Below are positions 1-8,483 of a DNA stretch of 64,000 nt, one piece after another. Origin of the DNA: CAIKMD01 sp963702925 (GTDB lineage: Bacteria; Pseudomonadota; Alphaproteobacteria; ATCC43930; CGMCC-115725); contig OY969771.1 of NCBI GenBank assembly GCA_963702925.1, positions 372,001-436,000 on the forward strand, in the 5' to 3' direction. Each line of letters opens with the position of its first letter. Position 1 is the first letter of the stretch. The notes under the pieces were generated by a model. The model was not told the origin of the DNA and did not search any database. It saw nothing but the letters and a program-made list of their open reading frames with translations. The position numbers and the translations under genes were made by a program.

Positions 1-176
1 ACTTCCTGCTGCAGCTCGAAATTGGTCAGCTCGTAATAACCGACCGCCGGCAAGCCGCGGAAATTGGTGAACATGTTCTTGCCGACCGGCGTGCCGCGCA
101 AGGCTTCGGCCACGCCCAAGGGATCGGCGCGGTTGGGCACGGTGCAATGGGTGTGAATATCGACGAGCTGAGCCAT
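1..176 (-). CDS. amidohydrolase-family protein, N-terminal part (runs off the window)
   Basis: Only the first 58 codons are inside the window; the gene continues beyond base 1. The protein starts MAQLVDIHTHCTVPNR. The HTHC at residues 8-11 is the HxH metal-binding motif at the start of the TIM barrel in amidohydrolase family 2 (ACMSD or uracil-5-carboxylate decarboxylase-like) enzymes. The ATG at 176 has a GGGAGGA ribosome site upstream, so the start is well supported. It is divergent from the MFS transporter. The substrate cannot be told. A second amidohydrolase_2 protein lies at 62485-63711. Confidence 0.75.
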   Translation of the reverse strand, partial: MAQLVDIHTHCTVPNRADPLGVAEALRGTPVGKNMFTNFRGLPAVGYYELTNFELQQE

Positions 177-355
177 GAACGCGATCCTCCCCGTGAGTTT
201 ATGCTTTGCGCCGAGATTAACTTGTTCGTCCTTCCGGCGCCAGCGCGCCAGCGCGCCGCCATTGAAAAGCGCCGCCAAATGAGCGACCCTTCGCCTGCCA
301 TGAACGGCACGCTTCGGCAAAGAAAGCGGCCCGCGGCAACAGGGAGGTACGTCTT

Positions 356-1603
356 ATGTTCAGGAATCGCTGGTGGATTCTGGTCGCGTCCTTTCTCGGG
401 ATGATTTGCGGCCCGGGCCCGATCCTGGTTTTCGCCGTCGCGGTTCTGATGAAGCCGATCACCGAGGATCTCGGTATCGGCCGGGCTTTGCTGTCCTCGG
501 CCTCGATCGTCGCAACCGCGGTCGGCTTGCTCGGCCCGCCCTTAGCCGGCTATCTCATCGACCGCTACGGCGCGCGCAAGGTGATGCTGCCGGGCATTCT
601 GCTTTTCGCGCTCGGCATTTCCGGCCATGCGCTGCTGACCGCTTCGCCGCTGGTGATTTATCTCCTTTTCATCCTCGGCAACATTTTCAGCGCGCCGGCA
701 TCGCCGGTCGCTTTCGGCATCGTGGTCGCGCGCTGGTTCGATCAGCGGCGCGGCCTGGCGCTCGGCATCTCCATGGCCGGCATCGGCATCGGCACCGCCG
801 CCGTGCCGCAGCTCACCGCCTATCTCGTCGCGCATTACGGCTGGCGCACCGCCTATCTCGGTCTGGCCGCGGCGATCGCGATCTTCTCCTGGATTCCGGT
901 CGCGCTGTTCGTCCACGAGCCCCAATCCTTCGAGCATTCACGGCGCGAGCACAATTCGGCGGTGGCGCATCTGCCTGGCCTGACCGCGCGCGAGGCCTTC
1001 AAGAATTGGCGTTGGTGGTCGATGAGCGTCGCCTTCTTCCTCGGCGGCGTGGCGATCAACGGCACGCTCAGCCATGTGGTCGCGCTTTTGGCCGATCGCG
1101 GCATTCCGCTCCAGGTCGCGGCCTCGGCCCTGGGCACGGCCGGGATCGCGCTGATTTTCGGGCGCATGATCTCGGGCTGGTGCCTCGACCGGTTCCACGG
1201 CCCTTATGTCGCCTTGGCGTCCTTCGTCATTCCCATTGCCGGGATTCTCATGCTGGCCGGCGGCGGCGGCGGCACGACGCCGATGATCGGCACCGCTTTA
1301 TGCGGCCTCGGCATCGGCGCCGAGGTCGATCTCATGGCCTTCTTCATCAGCCGCTATACCGGCATCAAGGCCTATGGGCGGATTTACGGCACGAGCTTTT
1401 CCTTTTTCACCATCGGCAACGGGGTGGGTGCGCTGATCGCCGGCCTATCCTACGACCATTTCCACACCTACACCCCGGCCTTCCTGCTCTTTGCCGCGGC
1501 GCTGGTGCTGACTTGCGCGCTGTTGCTGCCGCTCGGGCCTTATCCGTTCCCGGCACAGCGCCGTGCCATGCCTGTGGGCGAAGCCGAGAAAGTTCCGGCA
1601 TAA
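356..1603 (+). CDS. MFS transporter, oxalate/formate or monocarboxylate type
   Basis: A 415-residue inner-membrane protein with the length and about twelve hydrophobic helices expected of the major facilitator superfamily. DRYGARK at residues 69-75 is the loop 2-3 motif A, and the helix-1 region (ILVASFLGMICGPGPI) resembles oxalate:formate antiporter and monocarboxylate permease relatives. An AGGGAGG ribosome site precedes ATG 356. The divergent amidohydrolase and the downstream dehydrogenase suggest import of a small organic acid, but the substrate is not visible. A long ORF in another frame over the same bases is a GC-rich shadow. Confidence 0.85.
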   Translation: MFRNRWWILVASFLGMICGPGPILVFAVAVLMKPITEDLGIGRALLSSASIVATAVGLLGPPLAGYLIDRYGARKVMLPGILLFALGISGHALLTASPLVIYLLFILGNIFSAPASPVAFGIVVARWFDQRRGLALGISMAGIGIGTAAVPQLTAYLVAHYGWRTAYLGLAAAIAIFSWIPVALFVHEPQSFEHSRREHNSAVAHLPGLTAREAFKNWRWWSMSVAFFLGGVAINGTLSHVVALLADRGIPLQVAASALGTAGIALIFGRMISGWCLDRFHGPYVALASFVIPIAGILMLAGGGGGTTPMIGTALCGLGIGAEVDLMAFFISRYTGIKAYGRIYGTSFSFFTIGNGVGALIAGLSYDHFHTYTPAFLLFAAALVLTCALLLPLGPYPFPAQRRAMPVGEAEKVPA

Positions 1604-1745
1604 GCCGCCCGCGCGCCGCCAGGGAATAAGGTGTAAGCTCATCCGGCGGCGGGCGCGAAGGCGCGCCTGTGCCAGGCATCGCATTTGCCTGGTGTCCTTT
1701 GGTCGCCTTGCAAAGCGACCGACGTGATGAGGAAGTGAGCAGGAT

Positions 1746-2780
1746 ATGGCAAGTCAAGGTGACGGAAGTCGCATTCCGGCAACGCTGATCCCGGGCGACG
1801 GGATCGGCCCCGAGATCGTCGCGGCAACGCAAATCGTGCTCGACGCGATGGGCTCGCCTTTCGCCTGGGAGGTGCGCCAGGGCGGCATGGCGGCGATCCA
1901 CGAATCCAGCGACCCGCTGCCGAGCAGCACGCTCGACAGCATCCGCCGCACCAGGCTGGCCTTGAAAGGGCCTTTGACCACGCCGGTCGGCGGGGGCTTC
2001 CGCTCGGTCAATGTGCGGCTGCGCGAGGAATTCGGGCTTTTCGCCAATGTCCGCCCGGTGCGGACGATCATCCCGGGGCAGCGTTACGACAATATCGACC
2101 TGGTGCTGATCCGCGAAAACCTCGAAGGGCTTTATGTCGCCTTCGAGCATTACATCCCGATCGGCGACGATCCGCGCGCGGTCGCGATCGCCTCGGGCGT
2201 CAATACCAAGGCCGGCGCCTACCGCATCATCAAATTCGCCTTCGAATATGCGCTGCGCAACGGGCGCAAGAAGGTGACCATCGTCCACAAGGCCAATGTG
2301 CTGAAGGCGCTGACCGGCCTCTTTCTCGAAGTCGGGCGCGAAGTCGCCAAGGAATATGAAGGCCGGGTGGCGGTGAACGACCGCATCGTCGATGCCTGCG
2401 CCATGCTGCTCGTGACCGATCCCTGGCAGTTCGACGTGCTCGTCACCACCAATCTTTTCGGCGACATCCTCTCCGACGAGATGGCCGGGCTGGTGGGCGG
2501 GCTTGGCCTGGCGCCGGGCGCCAATATCGGCCCCGACGCGGCGATCTTCGAGGCCGTGCATGGCTCGGCGCCGGACATTGCCGGCAAAGGCATCGCCAAT
2601 CCCGTGTCCTTGCTGCTCGCCGCCGGGCTGATGCTCGAACATGTCGGGCGGCTCGATCTCGCGCAGAAGCTGCGCGCGGCGATCAACGGCGCGGTCATCG
2701 CGGACAATATCCGCACCCGCGACATGGGCGGCAGCGCCTCGACGACCGAATTCGCGCAAGCGATCGCCAAGCGGGTATAG
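1746..2780 (+). CDS. NAD-dependent isocitrate/isopropylmalate dehydrogenase family protein
   Basis: A 344-residue soluble enzyme of the beta-decarboxylating dehydrogenase family, which oxidises and decarboxylates a 2-hydroxy-dicarboxylate with NAD(P) and Mg. Visible motifs: GDGIGPE at 17-23, an Arg-rich substrate segment (SVNVRLREEFGLFANVRPVR, about 88-107), RENLEGLY near 124, the catalytic Lys segment KVTIVHKANVLK near 177, metal aspartates in DPWQFDVLVTTNLFGDILSDE near 225-245, and GSAPDIAGKGIANP. Length and the SVNVRLR segment favour homotypic NAD-isocitrate dehydrogenase over LeuB, and there is no leu gene nearby. Tartrate or homoisocitrate dehydrogenase cannot be excluded. Confidence 0.85.
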   Translation: MASQGDGSRIPATLIPGDGIGPEIVAATQIVLDAMGSPFAWEVRQGGMAAIHESSDPLPSSTLDSIRRTRLALKGPLTTPVGGGFRSVNVRLREEFGLFANVRPVRTIIPGQRYDNIDLVLIRENLEGLYVAFEHYIPIGDDPRAVAIASGVNTKAGAYRIIKFAFEYALRNGRKKVTIVHKANVLKALTGLFLEVGREVAKEYEGRVAVNDRIVDACAMLLVTDPWQFDVLVTTNLFGDILSDEMAGLVGGLGLAPGANIGPDAAIFEAVHGSAPDIAGKGIANPVSLLLAAGLMLEHVGRLDLAQKLRAAINGAVIADNIRTRDMGGSASTTEFAQAIAKRV

Positions 2781-2865
2781 GACGTTCCGTCGCGCAGCTT
2801 TAAGTCAGCCGCGCGATGTTAACGTGACGACGCATTGAGAGCGCCGCGCGCGACCCTCACCAGCT

Positions 2866-3048
2866 TCACCGTCGCGAGATGATGATCAGCACCAACCCCA
2901 CCACCGCGATGGCGCCGCCGTAATAGACCCATCTCGTCTCGTTGATCATGAAGCTGCGGGCAGGCCAAGGGATATATCCCAAACCTTGTCCGACAAAGAG
3001 CAGCCCCGCCGCCAGGGCGAGTACGCCGATGAGCAGAAAAAGCGGCAC
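2866..3048 (-). CDS. small two-helix membrane protein, unknown function
   Basis: A 60-residue protein with two hydrophobic helices (LFLLIGVLALAAGLLFVGQGL and VYYGGAIAVVGLVLIIISRR), probably a hairpin in the inner membrane. It starts at GTG 3048 behind a strong AAGGAGGGG ribosome site, which is the main reason to believe it. It lies 48 bases downstream of, and in the same direction as, the alpha/beta hydrolase, so it may be the last gene of that transcript. I do not recognise a family. Confidence 0.6.
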   Translation of the reverse strand: MPLFLLIGVLALAAGLLFVGQGLGYIPWPARSFMINETRWVYYGGAIAVVGLVLIIISRR

Positions 3049-3096
3049 CGTGCTCCCCTCCTTGATCGCGGCCGTCCGGCGAGCGCGCTGGCCGCC

Positions 3097-4194
3097 CTAT
3101 CGTTTCGGCACGCCGAGCTGCACCGCCATCCAGTCGGCGCATTGCGAGCGCCAAAGATGCCCGCGATTGTGGCCGACATGGATGCCGCCTTCGAGCGCGA
3201 CGAAGACGCAGGGGCCTTTGACCTCTTTGGCGACACGCTCCGCATCGGTCCAGCGCGTGATGCGGTCTTCCTTGCCGGCAATGATGAACATCGGGCAGGT
3301 GATGCGCGAGGCGACGCCGCTGAGATCGAACGGTCTGGTCTTCTCGCGCGCCTCTTCGATGGTCTTGGAATGGGTGCGCAGCTTATAGGCGTCTTTCAAG
3401 GTCTGCGGCCGCTGATCGAAATTGTCGATGACGCTGTAGGCGCCGCTATTGGCGATGGCGGCTTTCACGCGCTTCTCGAAAGCGGCGGCGCGCGGCGCGT
3501 AATAGCCGCCCATCGAAGATCCGGAAATGCCAACCCGCGCGCCATCGAGATCGACGCGCTTCTCGACCCAGTCGATCACCGCGCCCACGGGTTCCTCGAA
3601 GCTATGGCGCACCGGCCAGTCATATTCGCCTTCGCCCTGCCCCGGCCCGTCGAAAGACAAGGTCGCGATGCCGCGATCCAAAAAAAGCTGCTCGTAGTAG
3701 TGCTGCTCTTCCTTGGTCGAATCCATGCCCGAGATGATGAGGATCACCGCCTGCTTGCCGACGGCACCGAGCGGCTTGCGCAGATTGCCGTAGAGATGCT
3801 TGCCTTCGAAGGGAATCGCCACGCGCTCGCCCGGCGGCGAGAGATGCGGCAAAGCCAAGCTGCGGCACTCGACCGCCTTGGCATGCGCCGCCTTCATCTG
3901 CTTCACGTCATGGGTGAAATAGAATTTCGCGAAATGATATTCGACCGCGGCGGTGACAAGATGCATCGCGGCCGACGCGTTCTCGTTCTCGGCCAGACAA
4001 GCGCGGCCGATCTTTTCATACATCGAAGCGCGCTCGCACCAAGCCTGGCACCAATCGTCCCAGCGGTCGATCGAATAGGCGACTTCGAGGAAATCCGTCA
4101 CCGGCACGCCGCCCGAGGTCAGGCGCACCATCCAGCCGGCGCGCGCCGCCTTGATGTTCGCATCGGGCACGCGTTCTTGAGTCTCGCTCGCCAT
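3097..4194 (-). CDS. alpha/beta hydrolase, 2,6-dihydroxypseudooxynicotine hydrolase-like
   Basis: A 365-residue cytoplasmic serine hydrolase. An alpha-helical N-terminal domain (1-125) precedes the alpha/beta core. The nucleophile elbow is GSSMG at 225-229 (Ser227), the oxyanion segment is SGMDSTKEE near 155-163, FDGPGQGEGE lies at 181-190, and the catalytic His is H339 or H342. The N-terminal cap and the DSTKEEQ...LDRGIATLSFDGPGQGE layout match the bacterial C-C bond hydrolases acting on 2,6-dihydroxypseudooxynicotine and the related FrsA-like esterases. No nicotine genes surround it, so the real substrate is probably another diketone or ester. ATG 4194 follows a purine-rich stretch. Confidence 0.8.
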   Translation of the reverse strand: MASETQERVPDANIKAARAGWMVRLTSGGVPVTDFLEVAYSIDRWDDWCQAWCERASMYEKIGRACLAENENASAAMHLVTAAVEYHFAKFYFTHDVKQMKAAHAKAVECRSLALPHLSPPGERVAIPFEGKHLYGNLRKPLGAVGKQAVILIISGMDSTKEEQHYYEQLFLDRGIATLSFDGPGQGEGEYDWPVRHSFEEPVGAVIDWVEKRVDLDGARVGISGSSMGGYYAPRAAAFEKRVKAAIANSGAYSVIDNFDQRPQTLKDAYKLRTHSKTIEEAREKTRPFDLSGVASRITCPMFIIAGKEDRITRWTDAERVAKEVKGPCVFVALEGGIHVGHNRGHLWRSQCADWMAVQLGVPKR

Positions 4195-4298
4195 GTCGTC
4201 CTCCCTCGTTGCGTCGAGCCGCGATGCGGCACTTGTTGGGCCGTTAAGGCCGCATTATCGCATGGTTCGAGAAAAGCCGACAGAGGAAGCGTTTGGCG

Positions 4299-5321
4299 CT
4301 AAACCGGCACCGGGCAATGCGCGGGCAGAAGCTTCTGGTCCTTGAGCTCGCCCCAGAATGAAGCGGGTATGGCGTGACGCATCAGCGCGACATTGTGCTC
4401 GGCCTCGCGCGCGCTCACCGCGCCTGGCACGACCGCCGCGACCGAGGGATGACCCAGCGGAAATTGCAACGCTGCCGCTTGCAGCGGGACGGCGTGGCGC
4501 TGCGCGATCGCCTCGATCCGCGCGACGCGCGCCAGCATCTCGGGCGAGGCCGGCTGATAATTATAGCGCGCGCCGGGCACGGCGCCGGTGGCGAGGATGC
4601 CGCTGTTATAAGGTGCGGCGATCAGCAGCCCCATGCCCTTGCGTTCGAGCAGCGGCAAAAGCTCCTCGAGCGCGTCGTGGTTCAGCAAGGTGTAGCGGCC
4701 CGCCAGCATGAAGCAGTCGAAATCGCCGGCCGCCGCCGCGCGCAGGCACGGCTCGACTTCATTGACGCCGATGCCGATCGCGCCCACCACGCCTTGCGCG
4801 CGCAAGGCGTGGACCGCGCGATAGGCGCCGTCCATCGCCTCGGCGAAACGCTTTTCATAAGCCTCGCGGCTGCCTTGCGACCAGATGTCGATGTCGTGAA
4901 TGTGCAGCACATCGATGCGTTCGATGCCCAGCCGCTGAAAGCTTTGATCGACCGCGCGCATCACCCCGTCATAGGAGTAATCGAGCACGAGACGCATGTT
5001 GAGCGTGCCGTGAAAGAGCCGGTGATCCACCTTCTCGGGCGCCTCGGGTACGAGGTAGCGGCCGACCTTGGTCGAGAGGACGAAATCATGCACCGGCTTC
5101 TCGCGCAGCACCGCGCCCATGCGATGCTCGGAGAGGCCGATGCCGTAAAAGGGCGAGGTATCGAAGAGCCGCACCCCCGCCTCATAGGCGGCCTCGATCG
5201 CTTCGCGCGCTTGCGCGCTGGGCACCGGGACTTTCAGCCCGACCAGCGGCGCGCCGCCGAGGCCGAGCACGGTGACGTCGAGCTGCGAGGTGCCGAGACG
5301 GCGTTTCTTCAACGGATCCAT
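4299..5321 (-). CDS. aldo/keto reductase (D-threo-aldose 1-dehydrogenase-like)
   Basis: A 340-residue NAD(P)-dependent oxidoreductase with a TIM barrel. The catalytic tetrad is visible: Asp54 and Tyr59 in FDTSPFYGIG, Lys85 in STKVGRY, and His142 in LHIHDID. The GTSQLDVTVLGLGGAPLVGL start and the IGVNEVEPC segment are typical of the L-fucose/D-threo-aldose dehydrogenase branch. It shares strand with the C-C hydrolase, 104 bases away, and is divergent from the amine oxidase. The ribosome site at ATG 5321 is weak. Confidence 0.88.
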   Translation of the reverse strand: MDPLKKRRLGTSQLDVTVLGLGGAPLVGLKVPVPSAQAREAIEAAYEAGVRLFDTSPFYGIGLSEHRMGAVLREKPVHDFVLSTKVGRYLVPEAPEKVDHRLFHGTLNMRLVLDYSYDGVMRAVDQSFQRLGIERIDVLHIHDIDIWSQGSREAYEKRFAEAMDGAYRAVHALRAQGVVGAIGIGVNEVEPCLRAAAAGDFDCFMLAGRYTLLNHDALEELLPLLERKGMGLLIAAPYNSGILATGAVPGARYNYQPASPEMLARVARIEAIAQRHAVPLQAAALQFPLGHPSVAAVVPGAVSAREAEHNVALMRHAIPASFWGELKDQKLLPAHCPVPV

Positions 5322-5420
5322 AGCGACGCATCGTAATATGCCGGGTCGCGCTACGCCAGATCAGCGGCACCGCCCTTGCATGCGTTGCGATATCGTTCAG
5401 GGTTTCCGCGGGAGGGGAAA

Positions 5421-6980
5421 ATGGCCGGCACGCGACGCGACTTCCTCCGCCATGTCGGCGCGATCGGCGGGTTTCGCGCCACCTATCTGACGATGCAGGC
5501 GCTCGGGCTGATGAGCGTCGCCGCCGAGGCCGCCCCGCTGGATTTGGAGCCGCACGGTGGGCACGGCACCAAAGTGGTCGTTCTCGGCGCCGGCATGGCT
5601 GGTTTGTCGGCGGCTTACGAGCTCGGCAAGGCAGGCTATGACTGCACATTGCTGGAAGCGCGCGACCGGGTCGGCCGGCGCAACTGGACGATCATGCGCG
5701 GCAGCGTGCTCGAGATGAGCGACAATACGCGCCAGCTTTGCGACTTCGATGCCGGCCAATATTGGAACGCCGGCCCTGCCCGTCTGCCGAGCCATCACCA
5801 GGCCGTGCTCGGCTATTGCCGCGAGCTGGGCGTGGCGCTCGAGGTCGAGGTCAATACCAGCCGCAGCGCCTTGCTCTTAAATCTGCAGGCCAATGGCGGC
5901 AAGCCGATCGAGATGCGGCGCGCGATCAACGATGCGCGCGGCGAAGTCTCCGAGCTTCTCGCCAAGGCGATCGATCGCGGCGCGCTCGATCAGGAGCTGA
6001 CCCCGGCCGACAAGGAGCGGATGCTGGCCTTCCTGCGCGACTATGGCGATCTCAACCCGGACCGTCTCTATAAAGGCTCGTCGCGCGCCGGCTATGCGAC
6101 TTTGCCCGGCGCGGCGGAACAGGTGGGTGTCATCCGCGACCCCGCGCCGCTCGATCTGCTGCTCGACGAAAACATGTGGAGCGGCATGTTGTTCGAGGAA
6201 GGCTTCGACTTTCAAGCGACGATGTTCCAGCCCGTCGGCGGCATGGATCGCATCCCGATGGCTTTTGCCGCAAAGCTCGGGCCGGTCGTGCGCCTTCACA
6301 GCGAGATCACCGCCATCAAGCGCACGGGTCAGGGTGTCCGGATCGTTTATTGGAACCGGCGCACGCGCCAAAGCGAATCCCTCGCCGCCGATTACTGCCT
6401 GGTCACCATCCCGCTCAAGGTGCTGAAATCGATCGAGGCCGATTTCTCGGCGCCTTACGTCGCGGCGATCGGCGCGGTCGAGTACGGCAACGCGGTCAAG
6501 ATCGCCTGGGAAGCGCCGCGCTTTTGGGAAAGCGAAAGCCACATCTATGGCGGCATTTCCTGGGTGAAAGGCCCGACCGGGATGGTGTGGTATCCGAGCG
6601 ACCGGTTCTTTTCCGAAAAAGGCATTCTGCTCGGCGCCTATACTGCACGCGACGATGCGGACGAATTGGGATCGAAGCCGCTCGACGAGCAATTCGCGCT
6701 GTCGCGCGCGATGATCGAGGCGCTGCATCCTGGCCACGGCAAGGACGTGACCAAGCCGATGGGCATCGCCTGGTCGAAAGTGCCTTACAGTTTCGGCATC
6801 GCCGCGCGCTGGCCCAGCGACCACGAGCCCGGCTATGCGCTGCTCAATCAGCCCGACGGGCCGTTCTATTTCGCCGGCGAGCATCTGAGCCATGTCGGCG
6901 CGTGGCAGGAAGGCGCGATTTTGTCGGCGCGCCGCGCGATCAACCTGATCGACCAACACCGCCGCGCGCGGACGGGATAA
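5421..6980 (+). CDS. Tat-exported FAD-dependent amine oxidase
   Basis: A 519-residue flavoprotein. It begins with a twin-arginine signal (TRRDFLRHV, Arg5-Arg6, then a hydrophobic run to about residue 37), so it is expected to be folded and exported to the periplasm. The FAD-binding beta-alpha-beta is KVVVLGAGMAGLSAAYELGK (51-70), and the C-terminal FAD motif FYFAGEHLSHVGAWQEGAI is near 473-491. This fits the flavin monoamine oxidase and L-amino-acid oxidase family. RVGRRNWT replaces the usual RVGGRNWT of the family, a Gly to Arg change. ATG 5421 follows GGGAGGGGAAA; an upstream in-frame start at 5376 lacks a ribosome site. Confidence 0.88.
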   Translation: MAGTRRDFLRHVGAIGGFRATYLTMQALGLMSVAAEAAPLDLEPHGGHGTKVVVLGAGMAGLSAAYELGKAGYDCTLLEARDRVGRRNWTIMRGSVLEMSDNTRQLCDFDAGQYWNAGPARLPSHHQAVLGYCRELGVALEVEVNTSRSALLLNLQANGGKPIEMRRAINDARGEVSELLAKAIDRGALDQELTPADKERMLAFLRDYGDLNPDRLYKGSSRAGYATLPGAAEQVGVIRDPAPLDLLLDENMWSGMLFEEGFDFQATMFQPVGGMDRIPMAFAAKLGPVVRLHSEITAIKRTGQGVRIVYWNRRTRQSESLAADYCLVTIPLKVLKSIEADFSAPYVAAIGAVEYGNAVKIAWEAPRFWESESHIYGGISWVKGPTGMVWYPSDRFFSEKGILLGAYTARDDADELGSKPLDEQFALSRAMIEALHPGHGKDVTKPMGIAWSKVPYSFGIAARWPSDHEPGYALLNQPDGPFYFAGEHLSHVGAWQEGAILSARRAINLIDQHRRARTG

Positions 6981-7132
6981 AACGCGCGACCATCAAAATC
7001 CCGTAACAAAACTCTGTTATGCAAATCATCACGCCGCCGTGATCGCGCGCTGCGTGGCGTGGCGGTCGCGAAAAACAACCAACCTCGTCTGTCGCGCTGC
7101 GTGCGCAAGGCAGGCCATAACGGAGGTGCGAC

Positions 7133-7897
7133 ATGCGCGGCATTGCAAATCGCTTGGCTTGGATCGGCGCGGCGTCTTTCAGCCTCTTAGCGGCCGGCGC
7201 GGCGCAGGCTTACGAATACCCGCTGCAATTCGCGCCGGTCGGCGACTACAAGGATCTCGTGGTCGCGGGCTATACCATCGTCGGCAAGACGGTGGTCGGG
7301 AATTGCAGCTACACCCGGATCACCAGCGGCTCGGGGCGCGACCCGCGAAGCTTCTACACGCCGATCCCGCAAACCTGCACCTGGGATTTGTACGGCGCGC
7401 TGCTCAGCACGGCTTCGGGCGCGCCAACCGTCCCGACGCCGCTCGGCACCAACGGGACCGAGACGATCTATGCCAGCAAGAGCAAGCATCTTTATGCCGG
7501 CACCGATTCCGCTCTGACCGAGGGCGGCTTCGTGTTCGATTACGGCTCGCATTACGACTGGCTGACCTCGAACGCCTATATGGTGCTGCCGCAACAGCCT
7601 TATACCTTCACGGCGACCCTCGCCAGCAATGGCGACGCGCCGCTCAACGTCAAAAAGGTCAAGGCCAGCACAAGCTTGACCCTGACCTCGGTCACGATCG
7701 ACAGCACGACCTGCAGCGGCAAGATACCCGCGGGCGGCACATGCGACGTCACCGTCACCTATGACGATTCGAAGCTCACCTCGCCGACCGGCCTCGCCTA
7801 TGACGCGCTGACCATTCAGATCACCAGCAATGCCGGCGTCACCGACAATTTCGTGCAGCGCTATACCGACGAAGTCGCTCTCCCGCCGAACGACTAG
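7133..7897 (+). CDS. secreted protein with C-terminal Ig-like domain, unknown function
   Basis: A 254-residue protein with a clear Sec signal peptide (cleavage after AAGAAQA, residue 26). Residues about 150-240 form a beta-rich segment with CSGKIPAGGTCDVTVTY, the pattern of the Ig-like choice-of-anchor domains in surface and extracellular proteins. Four cysteines could form two disulphides. The start has a CGGAGGTG ribosome site. It is monocistronic and convergent with the HxlR regulator. I do not recognise the N-terminal half. Confidence 0.75.
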   Translation: MRGIANRLAWIGAASFSLLAAGAAQAYEYPLQFAPVGDYKDLVVAGYTIVGKTVVGNCSYTRITSGSGRDPRSFYTPIPQTCTWDLYGALLSTASGAPTVPTPLGTNGTETIYASKSKHLYAGTDSALTEGGFVFDYGSHYDWLTSNAYMVLPQQPYTFTATLASNGDAPLNVKKVKASTSLTLTSVTIDSTTCSGKIPAGGTCDVTVTYDDSKLTSPTGLAYDALTIQITSNAGVTDNFVQRYTDEVALPPND

Positions 7898-7899
7898 CG

Positions 7900-7923
7900 C
7901 GCGCGGCCGGACCGCGCGTCTCT
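7900..7923. terminator. hairpin between convergent genes
   Basis: A 7-bp GC stem (CGCGCGG, loop CCGGA, CCGCGCG) sits between the stop of the secreted protein and the stop of the HxlR regulator, followed by TCTCT. It could end transcription from either side. The T tract is weak. Confidence 0.35.
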
Positions 7924-8308
7924 ACTCGGCCGCTTCCCGCGCGGCGCTCTCGCCCTCGGCGACGGCGCTCAAATGGCGCGCGCCCCATTTCTTGATGGCA
8001 CCGATCACCGGCACGAAGCTGCGGCCTTTGGCGGTGAGACGGTATTCCACCTTGGGCGGAACCACGCCGTAATCCTTGCGATCGATGAGCCCGGTCTCGG
8101 CCAGCGCCTTCAATTCGCGGCTTAGGACGCGCGGCGCGATTTCCTTTGTCCCGCGCAAGCCGCGCAGCAAGCCACTGCGGATCTCGCCATAGCGGAGCGG
8201 ACCGTCCTTCAGGTCCCACACGATGCGGAGCTTGTATTTTCCGCTGATCATCTTTTGAAACGAGGCGACCGGACAGCCGCAACCTTCGGTCGATTTTTGC
8301 TTCGGCAT
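7922..8308 (-). CDS. HxlR-family transcriptional regulator
   Basis: A 128-residue winged-helix DNA-binding protein. The order CPVASFQKMISGKYKLRIVWDLKDGPLRYGEI, then RVLSRELKALAETGLIDRKDY and VEYRLTAKG is the standard HxlR signature. Cys10 and Cys12 near the N terminus are where redox- or quinone-sensing members carry reactive cysteines. The ATG at 8308 is 8 bases from AAGGGAG; two alternative upstream ATGs (8314, 8404) fit less well. It is divergent from an NmrA-like reductase, the usual arrangement for a local repressor of an electrophile-response gene. Confidence 0.88.
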   Translation of the reverse strand: MPKQKSTEGCGCPVASFQKMISGKYKLRIVWDLKDGPLRYGEIRSGLLRGLRGTKEIAPRVLSRELKALAETGLIDRKDYGVVPPKVEYRLTAKGRSFVPVIGAIKKWGARHLSAVAEGESAAREAAE

Positions 8309-8376
8309 CGGCATGGCTCCCTTGCGACGCGTTCCCCGCGCATTCGCAAAATTACGAGCGGCATTCGGAAAAGTCC

Positions 8377-8404
8377 ATACTATCAATTTTGTCCATATTG
8401 CCAA
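8377..8404 (-). promoter_or_regulatory. candidate promoter/operator of the HxlR gene
   Basis: On the minus strand TTGGCA is followed after 16 bases by TAGTAT. Within it lie two direct copies of GTCCATA (8373-8379 and 8391-8397, 18 bases apart) and an inverted TTTTG/CAAAA pair (8387-8391, 8402-8406). The repeats overlap the promoter, as expected for autoregulation. Confidence 0.4.
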
Positions 8405-8483
8405 AACGCTCCGCTGCGTCCCAAATCGGCACGAGGTCGCGCGGCATCATCGCGGTGCGAACGGATCTCTCGGGAGGCGGGCC

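Noticed and set aside
1407..2759. A 450-codon minus-strand frame opposite the isocitrate dehydrogenase-like gene
   Set aside because: Shadow frame; the plus strand has complete enzyme motifs.
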